From Clavibacter sp. VKM Ac-2873 (GTDB lineage: Bacteria; Actinomycetota; Actinomycetes; Actinomycetales; Microbacteriaceae), in NCBI RefSeq assembly GCF_015351075.1, contig NZ_JADKRS010000001.1:62001-126000 (forward strand): 64,000 nt of DNA, in the 5' to 3' direction. Position 1 is the stretch's first letter; each line of letters starts with the position of its first letter. A model generated the notes under the pieces. That model searched no databases, was not told the DNA's origin, and saw nothing but the letters and a program-made list of their open reading frames with translations. A program made the position numbers and the translations under genes. Of the stretch, positions 57,778-64,000 are shown in pieces.

Positions 57778-58029
57778 GTGGAAATCCTCCAGGTAGTCCT
57801 GCAGGTGGTTCTGGGAATCACCAGCCTCCTGCTGACCATGCTCATCCTCCTGCACAAGGGGCGGGGCGGCGGTCTCTCCGACATGTTCGGGGGCGGCACC
57901 ACGTCGAGCCTCGGCTCGTCGGGCGTGGCCGAGCGGAACCTGAACCGCATCACCGTCATCCTCGGGCTCATCTGGGTCACGTGCATCGTGGTCCTCGGGC
58001 TCATCACCAAGTTCGACACCGGATTGTAG
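57778..58029 (+). CDS. secG: Preprotein translocase subunit SecG
   Basis: Accessory membrane subunit of the SecYEG channel. The 83-residue protein has two hydrophobic helices (about residues 2-22 and 57-77) joined by a glycine-rich loop with HKGRGGGLSDMFGGG, which is the family signature. GTG start with GAAAGG upstream. rbpA starts 11 bases after its stop. Confidence 0.95.
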   Translation: MEILQVVLQVVLGITSLLLTMLILLHKGRGGGLSDMFGGGTTSSLGSSGVAERNLNRITVILGLIWVTCIVVLGLITKFDTGL

Positions 58030-58040
58030 GGAGCAGCCAC

Positions 58041-58409
58041 ATGGCATCTGGAGGAAGCGCCATCCGCGGTTCGCGCGTCGGCGCGGGCCCCATGGGCGAG
58101 CAGGACCGCGGCTTCCACGCGGAGCGCATCTCGATCTCGTACTGGGACGCGCTCGGCAACGAGACCGTCCGTCACTTCGCGGCGAACCTGCCCGAGGAGG
58201 AGATCCCCGTCACGATCGACTCGCCCCAGTCGGGCCTGCCGGCCGGGCGCGACAAGGCCAACCCACCCTCGGTCGCGAAGCTCGAGCCGTACAAGACGCA
58301 CCTCGCGTACGTGAAGGAGCGTCGCAGCGAGGAGGAGGCGAGCCAGCTCCTCGAGGAGGCGCTGGAGCAGCTCCGCGCCCGTCGCGGCACGGTCAAGGCC
58401 ACCAAGTAG
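58041..58409 (+). CDS. rbpA: RNA polymerase-binding protein RbpA
   Basis: Actinobacteria-specific transcription activator that binds the principal sigma factor and RNA polymerase and helps open promoters. The 122-residue protein has the unstructured N-terminal tail (GSAIRGSRVGAGPM), the core barrel (ERISISYWDALGNETVRHF) and the C-terminal sigma-interaction helices (TPYKTH-like LEPYKTHLAYVKERRS). It contains no cysteine, so it lacks the zinc site of the Streptomyces protein, as in mycobacteria. ATG at 58041 follows AGGGAG with a seven-base spacer. Confidence 0.95.
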   Translation: MASGGSAIRGSRVGAGPMGEQDRGFHAERISISYWDALGNETVRHFAANLPEEEIPVTIDSPQSGLPAGRDKANPPSVAKLEPYKTHLAYVKERRSEEEASQLLEEALEQLRARRGTVKATK

Positions 58410-58431
58410 CCCCACCGCACCACCGCACCAC

Positions 58432-58475
58432 CACGCAGAACGCCCCCGTCCTCTCGGACGGGGGCGTTCTGCGTG
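58432..58475 (+). terminator. rbpA terminator
   Basis: A perfect 20-bp stem (58432-58451 with 58456-58475) around TCTC, about 22 bases after the rbpA stop. Confidence 0.85.
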
Positions 58476-58527
58476 CGGTGACCCGTTCGGGGCATCGGAG
58501 CCGGGCAACGCGTCGGCGGGGGGACGA

Positions 58528-58559
58528 CGAAGGGCGGGTCCCGGAGGACCCGCCCTTCG
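58528..58559 (-). terminator. Terminator for the minus-strand pgl operon
   Basis: A perfect 14-bp stem (58528-58541 with 58546-58559) around a 4-base loop, lying between the two convergent operons and about 30 bases beyond the pgl stop. Confidence 0.8.
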
Positions 58560-58590
58560 CGTCGTGCGCCGGTCGGCACCGGCACCGGGA

Positions 58591-59361
58591 TCAGTACGAG
58601 GAGAGCCTGAGGTTCTCCGGCACATCCGCCGCGGCTTCGCGGTCGATGAAGAAGACCGTGCGCTTCCGGCCCTTGATGCCCGCGACGGGCACCTCGATGC
58701 GGTCGGCGCCCGCGAGGGCGAGACCCAGCGCGAACGCCTTGTCGGGGCCCGCGAGCACCATCCAGATGCGCAGCGACGAGTTGAGCACGGGCAACGTGAG
58801 CGAGATCCGCTCCGCCGGCGGCTTGGGCGAGTTGCGCACGGGGATCACGGCGGCGTCCATGGTGCGGATGCCGTCGCTGTCCGGGAAGAGCGACGCCACG
58901 TGCCCGTCCGGCCCGACGCCGAGGAACGTGATGTCGAACCGGGGGAGCTCGGTGTCGCCGTTCGCGTGCGCGGCGAGCTCCGCCGTGTACGCCGCGACGG
59001 CCTCGTCCAGGCTGAGGCCCGCGTCGCTCGCGCCCATGGCGTGGACGTTCTCCGCGGGCAGGTCGATGTGGTCGAGCAGGGCGGCGCGCACCGTGGTGTC
59101 GTTGCGCTCCGGGTCGCCCCGGGGCAGCCAGCGCTCGTCGCCGAACCAGAAGTGGACACGGGTCCAGTCGACGCTGTCGCGCGCCGCGGACTCGTTGACG
59201 GCCGCGAGGATGCTCGGGCCGACCGTCCCCCCGGTGAGGACGACGTTGGCGATCTCCTCCTCATCCAGGATGTCGACGAGCTTCGTGAGGAAGCGCGCGG
59301 CGACGGAGCCGGTCATGGCCTTCTTGTCGGGGTGCACGAGCACCCTGCGGTCGTTCGTCAT
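58591..59361 (-). CDS. pgl: 6-phosphogluconolactonase
   Basis: Hydrolyses 6-phosphogluconolactone made by Zwf in the oxidative pentose phosphate pathway. The 256-residue protein of the DevB/Pgl type has LTGGTVGPSIL, HFWFGDERWLPRGDPERND and FLGVGPDGHVASLFP, the last with the catalytic His. The ATG overlaps the opcA stop by 4 bp. It is the last gene of the operon. Confidence 0.95.
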   Translation of the reverse strand: MTNDRRVLVHPDKKAMTGSVAARFLTKLVDILDEEEIANVVLTGGTVGPSILAAVNESAARDSVDWTRVHFWFGDERWLPRGDPERNDTTVRAALLDHIDLPAENVHAMGASDAGLSLDEAVAAYTAELAAHANGDTELPRFDITFLGVGPDGHVASLFPDSDGIRTMDAAVIPVRNSPKPPAERISLTLPVLNSSLRIWMVLAGPDKAFALGLALAGADRIEVPVAGIKGRKRTVFFIDREAAADVPENLRLSSY

Positions 59362-60356
59362 CGGTCTCCCGAGTCCTTCCCTGCGGTCGTGGACCCCGTG
59401 ACGTACCCGTGGCCGGCTGTCGAGCGCTCGAGCCCGTGACGGATCACGTCGCCGTAGAGCGCATCGGGGTCGAGGCGCCGGAGCTCCTCGGCCAGGCAGT
59501 CGCGGAGGCTCCGGCGGGGGAGGCTCACGTCGTGCGTCGGCTGGTTCGGCTGCTTGAGCGTCGCCACGTTCGCGATCGGCCGGTCGAGGTCGATGACGCC
59601 CGACGCGCGGTGGAGGCGCACGCCGTGGATCCCGCTCGAGCCGGTGGCCCGCGTGGTGACCTCGTGCAGCACCGGCACCTGCAGCTGCAGCCCGAGCCAG
59701 GCGGCGAGCAGCACGGTGGAGGGGGAGTCGGCGGCGCCGGACACCTCCACCTGCGTGACGGGCTCGTACGGCGGCTGGTCGAGCACCGCGGCGAGCAGGG
59801 CCCGCCAGAGCGTGAGGCGCGTCCAGGCGAAGTCCGTGTCACCGGGGGCGTACGTCTCCGCCAGGTGCTGCAGGGCCACGCGCGGGTTGCTGCTCGTGGA
59901 CGAGTCCGTGATGCGGCGCTGCGCGATGCGGCCGAGCGGCGACTGGCTGATGACCGCGGGTGCATCGTGCGGCCACCAGGCGACGACGGGCGCGTCGGGG
60001 AGGAGGAGGCCCGTGACCAGGCTCTCCTCGTCCTCGGCGGCCGCGCCGTACACGCGGAGCACGACGACCTCGCTCGCGCCGGCGTCGCCGCCCACGCGGA
60101 TCTCCGCGTCGACCCGGGCCTTCTCCGTGGTGGTCTCCGCAGCGACGCCGCGCTCGGTGGAGATCACGATGACGCGCATGGGGTGCTCCCGCGATGCGTC
60201 GTTGGCGGCCTCGATGGCCTCCTCCTCGCTGCCGAGCGAGGTGGAGATCACGAGCGTCAGGACGCGGCCGAGGGCGACGGCGCCGCCCTCCTCGCGGATC
60301 TTGACGAGCGCCTTCGAGATCTTGGCGGTGGTGGTGTTCGGCAGATCGACTCTCAT
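59358..60356 (-). CDS. opcA: OpcA, glucose-6-phosphate dehydrogenase assembly protein
   Basis: Needed for activity or redox control of Zwf in cyanobacteria and actinobacteria. The 332-residue protein has the family features MRVDLPNTTTAKISKAL at the start, the central VAWWPHDAP, and the later NPRVALQHLAETY. No enzyme motif is seen. The ATG at 60356 overlaps the zwf stop by 4 bp; the frame stays open upstream through zwf but is not coding. Order zwf-opcA-pgl is standard. Confidence 0.94.
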   Translation of the reverse strand: MRVDLPNTTTAKISKALVKIREEGGAVALGRVLTLVISTSLGSEEEAIEAANDASREHPMRVIVISTERGVAAETTTEKARVDAEIRVGGDAGASEVVVLRVYGAAAEDEESLVTGLLLPDAPVVAWWPHDAPAVISQSPLGRIAQRRITDSSTSSNPRVALQHLAETYAPGDTDFAWTRLTLWRALLAAVLDQPPYEPVTQVEVSGAADSPSTVLLAAWLGLQLQVPVLHEVTTRATGSSGIHGVRLHRASGVIDLDRPIANVATLKQPNQPTHDVSLPRRSLRDCLAEELRRLDPDALYGDVIRHGLERSTAGHGYVTGSTTAGKDSGDR

Positions 60357-61894
60357 GGCCGCCTCCAGGTCCGTCCGTCGCGGGCGAGGAGCTCGTCGGC
60401 CGAGGCCGGCCCCCAGGTGCCCGGACGGTACTGCTCGGGCTGGCCCTGCGTGCGCCAGAATTCTTCGATGGGGTCCAGGATCTTCCAGCTCAGCTCGACC
60501 TCCTGGTGGCGGGGGAAGAGCGGCGGGTCGCCGAGCAGCACATCCAGGATGAGCCGCTCGTACGCCTCCGGGCTCGCCTCGGTGAAGGCGTGGCCGTAGC
60601 CGAAGTCCATGGTGACGTCGCGCACCTGCATGCCGGCACCCGGCACCTTGGAGCCGAAGCGGATGGTGACGCCCTCGTCGGGCTGCACCCGGATGACGAG
60701 CGCGTTCTGCCCGAGGGCCGACGTCTGGTCCTCCGCGAACAGGTTCTGCGGCGCGCGCTTGAACACGACCGCGATCTCCGTCACGCGGCGGCCGAGGCGC
60801 TTGCCCGCCCGCAGGTAGAACGGCACGCCGGACCACCGACGCGTGTTGATGTCGAGCCGCATGGCCGCGTAGGTCTCGGTCAGGGACTCGGGGTCCATGC
60901 CGTCCTCGTCGAGGAAGCCCACGACCTCCTCGCCGCCCTGCCAGCCGCCGGCGTACTGCCCGCGGGCCGTGGCGGTGGAGAGGTCCTTCGGCAGGCGCAC
61001 CGCGGACAGCACCTTCTCCTTCTCGTCCCGGAGGCTCGACGCGTCGAACGCGACGGGCTCCTCCATGGCCGTGAGGGCGAGGAGCTGCAGGAGGTGGTTC
61101 TGGATCACGTCGCGCGCCGCGCCGATGCCGTCGTAGTAGCCGGCCCGGCCGCCCACGCCGATGTCCTCGGCCATGGTGATCTGCACGTGGTCCACGTAGT
61201 TGGCGTTCCACAGGGGCTCGTAGAGCTGGTTCGCGAAGCGCAGCGCCAGGATGTTCTGGACCGTCTCCTTGCCCAGGTAGTGGTCGATCCGGAACACGGA
61301 GTCCGGCGGGAAGACCGACTCGACGACCGCGTTCAGCTCGCGCGCGGTCTTGAGGTCGCTCCCGAAGGGCTTCTCGATGACGACGCGGCGCCAGTGGCCC
61401 TCCTTCTGGTCCGCGAGGCCCGAGCGGCGGAGCTGCTCGGTGACCAGCGGGAAGGACTTCGGCGGGATCGACAGGTAGAACGCGTGGTTGCCCATCGTGC
61501 CCCGCTCGCGGTCGAGCTCCTCCGTGATGTCCTTCAGCGTCTGGAACGCCTCGTCGTCGTCGAAGGTGCCCTGCACGAAGCGGATGCCCTGCGCCAGCTG
61601 GCGCCAGACGTCCTCGTCGAACTTGGTGCGCGAGTACTGCTTGACGGCCTCGTACACGACCTGCTCGAAGTCCTGGTCCTCCCAGTCCCTCCGGGCGAAG
61701 CCGATGAGCGCGAAGCCGGGGGGCAGGAGCCCCCGGTTGGCGAGGTCGTAGACCGCCGGCATCAGCTTCTTGCGCGACAGGTCACCCGTCACGCCGAAGA
61801 TGATGAGGCTGCTCGGCCCCGCGATGCGGTTCAGCCGTCTGTCCGACGGGATCCGCAGTGGATTGAATTCCGGGGTGATATCCACCGGCGACAT
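60353..61894 (-). CDS. zwf: Glucose-6-phosphate 1-dehydrogenase
   Basis: Oxidises glucose-6-phosphate to the lactone, producing NADPH. The 513-residue protein has the nucleotide-binding FGVTGDLSRKKLMPA, the substrate lysine in VIEKPFGSDL and the catalytic RIDHYLGKETVQN. The ATG at 61894 has AGGAGTT just upstream (minus strand). A 38-base gap separates it from pgi, the only non-overlapping junction in this operon. Confidence 0.97.
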   Translation of the reverse strand: MSPVDITPEFNPLRIPSDRRLNRIAGPSSLIIFGVTGDLSRKKLMPAVYDLANRGLLPPGFALIGFARRDWEDQDFEQVVYEAVKQYSRTKFDEDVWRQLAQGIRFVQGTFDDDEAFQTLKDITEELDRERGTMGNHAFYLSIPPKSFPLVTEQLRRSGLADQKEGHWRRVVIEKPFGSDLKTARELNAVVESVFPPDSVFRIDHYLGKETVQNILALRFANQLYEPLWNANYVDHVQITMAEDIGVGGRAGYYDGIGAARDVIQNHLLQLLALTAMEEPVAFDASSLRDEKEKVLSAVRLPKDLSTATARGQYAGGWQGGEEVVGFLDEDGMDPESLTETYAAMRLDINTRRWSGVPFYLRAGKRLGRRVTEIAVVFKRAPQNLFAEDQTSALGQNALVIRVQPDEGVTIRFGSKVPGAGMQVRDVTMDFGYGHAFTEASPEAYERLILDVLLGDPPLFPRHQEVELSWKILDPIEEFWRTQGQPEQYRPGTWGPASADELLARDGRTWRRP

Positions 61895-61932
61895 GTAACT
61901 CCTCGATCTGCCGGACGGATCCGGCGATGCGG

Positions 61933-63528
61933 TCATTCGAGCGTCGAGAGCAGAGCCCGGGCGTCCGTGGTGGGATCGGTCAGGTTCAGTCGCAGGACGG
62001 GACGACCGTGCTCGGCGAGCACCGTGGCGTCGCCGGCGGCCTGCGCCTGGATGAGCTGCCCGAAGGTGAAGGGGCGGTCGGGGATCTCGAGATCCTCGGC
62101 CGCGTCCGCGGTGATCTGCAGGAACACGCCGACGGGGGTGCCGCCCTTGTGGAACTGCCCCGTGGAGTGGAGGAAGCGCGGGCCCCAGCCGAACGTGACG
62201 GGGCGGCCGACCTTGCGGGCCACCGCGTCGCGCAGGCGCTCGAGCTCGGGGAGCGCGAGGCGGTCGACGAAGGCCTGCACGGCGACGTAGCCCGTGGGGC
62301 CGACCTGCGCGAGCAGGGCGTCGATCGCGGAGGAGACGTCGGTCGCGCCGTCGGTGACCTCGCTCGTGCCGCGCACCTCGATGCCGTCCGTCGTGACGAC
62401 GGGGGCCTCGGGCGCGGGACGGTCGTCGAGCAGTCCGCGCGCGGCGACCTTGGCGGCCTCCACGTCGGGCTGGTCGAAGGGGTTGATCTCGAGCAGGCGC
62501 CCCGCCACGGCGACGGCGTACTCCCACGTGAGGATCTGCGCGCCGAGCGTGCCGCTGATGACGATCTCGCCCTCGGCGGCGTCGTGCGCGTCGACGTCGG
62601 CGACGAGCCGCGCGATCTGCAGATCGGCGAGCCCGAGGCCCAGCTCGGGCGCGTCGGTCGGCAGCACCACGGGTAGGAGGCCCGTGCCGAGCTTGCCGGT
62701 GGACTCCGCGATGAGCTGCTCGACCCAGTCGCCGAAGCCCACGATGTGCGTGCCGTCGGAGACGATGCCGAGCTTGTCCTTCAGCGGCGAGGTGCCGGCG
62801 ATGGCGGCGCCGAGCACGAGGCCCGGGTTCGACACGTCGTCGACGGCGAGCTGCGCGGACGCGGCCTCCGCCTCGTCCAGCAGGCCGCCGATGTCGACGC
62901 CGGCGAGACCGGACGGCACGAGGCCGAACGCGGTCAGCGCGCTGTAGCGGCCGCCGACGTCGGGGTCGGCGTTGAACACGCGGTACCCGTCGGCACGGGC
63001 CGACTGGTCGAGCGGGGAGCCCGGGTCGGTGACGATGACGATGCGCGTGGTCGGGTCGATGCCCGCCTCGCGGAACGACTTCTCGTAGACGCGCTTCTGG
63101 CTGTCGGTCTCGAGCGTGGATCCGGACTTCGAGGAGATGACGACCGCGGTGGTGGCGAGGCGGTCGCCGAGCGCGGCGAGCACCTGGCCCGGGTCGGTCG
63201 AGTCGAGGACCGTGAGCTCGACGCCCGCGGTGCGGGTGATGACCTCGGGCGCGAGCGAGGAGCCGCCCATGCCGCCGAGGACGATGTGGTCGACGCCCTG
63301 GCCGCGGAGCTCCTCGCGGAGCGCGGTGATCTCGGCGACGAGGGGACGCGAGACGGAGACCGCCTGCGTCCAGCCGAGGCGCTTGGTGGCCTCGGACTCG
63401 GCGTCCGGACCCCAGAGGGTGCCGTCGAGCCCCGTGATGCCGGAAGCGACGTGCGCCTCGACGAGCGCGGGGACGTGGGTCTCGACGGCCGTGGCCGCTG
63501 CGCCGCTCAGCGCGATGCGGACGCTCAC
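61933..63528 (-). CDS. pgi: Glucose-6-phosphate isomerase
   Basis: Interconverts glucose-6-phosphate and fructose-6-phosphate, linking glycolysis to the pentose phosphate branch. The 531-residue protein has SIS-type phosphosugar motifs ([25 protein letters not shown]) and a C-terminal region with [12 protein letters not shown] carrying the catalytic lysine. It is more divergent than the E. coli form, as in other actinobacteria. The GTG at 63528 overlaps the tal stop by 4 bp; an earlier in-frame ATG inside tal is less likely. Confidence 0.93.
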   Translation of the reverse strand: MSVRIALSGAAATAVETHVPALVEAHVASGITGLDGTLWGPDAESEATKRLGWTQAVSVSRPLVAEITALREELRGQGVDHIVLGGMGGSSLAPEVITRTAGVELTVLDSTDPGQVLAALGDRLATTAVVISSKSGSTLETDSQKRVYEKSFREAGIDPTTRIVIVTDPGSPLDQSARADGYRVFNADPDVGGRYSALTAFGLVPSGLAGVDIGGLLDEAEAASAQLAVDDVSNPGLVLGAAIAGTSPLKDKLGIVSDGTHIVGFGDWVEQLIAESTGKLGTGLLPVVLPTDAPELGLGLADLQIARLVADVDAHDAAEGEIVISGTLGAQILTWEYAVAVAGRLLEINPFDQPDVEAAKVAARGLLDDRPAPEAPVVTTDGIEVRGTSEVTDGATDVSSAIDALLAQVGPTGYVAVQAFVDRLALPELERLRDAVARKVGRPVTFGWGPRFLHSTGQFHKGGTPVGVFLQITADAAEDLEIPDRPFTFGQLIQAQAAGDATVLAEHGRPVLRLNLTDPTTDARALLSTLE

Positions 63529-64000
63529 TTGGCGCCGTCCAGGGCGGTGGTGACGGTCTCGATGAGCTCGCTCCACGACACCTTGAACTTCTGGACGCCC
63601 TCCTGCTCGAGGAGCTCGGTGACCTCCTTGTAGGAGATGCCGAGCGCGTCGACCCGGTTGAGGACCTCGTTCGCGGCCTCGTAGGAGCCCGTGATGGTGT
63701 CGCCCTCGAGACGTGCGTGGTCGAAGGTCGCGTCGAGCGTCTTCTCCGGCATCGTGTTGACGACGTCCGCGGCGACGAGCTGCGTGACGTAGAGCGTGTC
63801 CGGCAGGTCGGGGCTCTTGACGCCCGTCGACGCCCAGAGGGGGCGCTGCTTGTTGGCGCCGGCGCCGAGGAGGCCCTGGGCCCGCTCGGACGCGAAGGAC
63901 TGCTCGAACGCCTGGTAGGCGAGCTGCGCGTTGGCGACGCCGGCCTTGCTCTTGAGCGCGGTGGCCTCGTCGGTGCCGATCGCGTCGAGGCGCTTGTCGA
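63525..64000 (-). CDS. tal: Transaldolase, C-terminal part (5' end outside window)
   Basis: Transfers dihydroxyacetone units in the non-oxidative pentose phosphate pathway. About 158 C-terminal residues are visible. They include [12 protein letters not shown], whose lysine is the Schiff-base residue, and [21 protein letters not shown]. The frame is open to the right edge, so the start lies beyond the window. The C-terminal segment is the long actinobacterial type. It is translationally coupled to pgi. Confidence 0.95.
   Translation of the reverse strand, partial: DKRLDAIGTDEATALKSKAGVANAQLAYQAFEQSFASERAQGLLGAGANKQRPLWASTGVKSPDLPDTLYVTQLVAADVVNTMPEKTLDATFDHARLEGDTITGSYEAANEVLNRVDALGISYKEVTELLEQEGVQKFKVSWSELIETVTTALDGAK

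Overview
The window is one continuous block of core chromosome from a high-GC actinobacterium. GC is well above 70% by eye, starts are often GTG or TTG, and 4-bp ATGA/GTGA overlaps are common. Actinobacterial hallmarks include RbpA, WhiA, OpcA, PdtaR, an mIHF domain, a helicase-dead PriA, and the pyr, trp and uvr gene orders seen in Mycobacterium. The mIHF-guanylate kinase fusion, codon style and gene order suggest Microbacteriaceae, most likely Clavibacter or a close relative. The family call is an inference from memory and the genus call is weaker.

Layout: (1) 1-1097, 3' end of an acetyl-CoA synthetase gene. (2) 1146-10032, pyrimidine operon pyrR-pyrB-pyrC-membrane protein-carA-carB-pyrF, headed by a PyrR-type RNA element. 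(3) 10029-19095, mIHF-gmk fusion, rpoZ, coaBC, metK, priA, fmt, rsmB and rpe. (4) 19118-28407, an FKBP isomerase, then hisE-hisG-hisF-hisI running into trpE, trp-associated membrane protein, small HGxxPAAW protein, trpC-trpB-trpA and lgt. (5) 28509-36239, gltB-gltD, pyk, strong terminators and tRNA-Leu(CAA). (6) 36312-43977, pdtaR, a hotdog thioesterase divergent from polA, a PTS EIIA with a DUF885 peptidase, and rpsA. (7) 44098-53692, coaE, uvrB, uvrA, uvrC, rapZ and whiA. (8) 53790-58475, sodA, gap-pgk-tpiA, secG and rbpA. (9) 58528-64000, a minus-strand hexose/pentose phosphate operon tal-pgi-zwf-opcA-pgl, with tal running off the window.

The genes supply nucleotide and amino-acid biosynthesis, glycolysis and pentose phosphate flux, excision repair, and the transcription/translation machinery. 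No intergenic stretch exceeds 300 bases. I see no mobile element, CRISPR array, prophage, defence island or biosynthetic cluster.

I did not find a new multi-gene system. The most interesting points are the mIHF-Gmk fusion, several genes whose -10 hexamer lies only 6-7 nt before the start codon (apparently leaderless), the RNA hairpin hiding the pyrR ribosome binding site, a bidirectional polA/thioesterase promoter, and enrichment of GGATCC.
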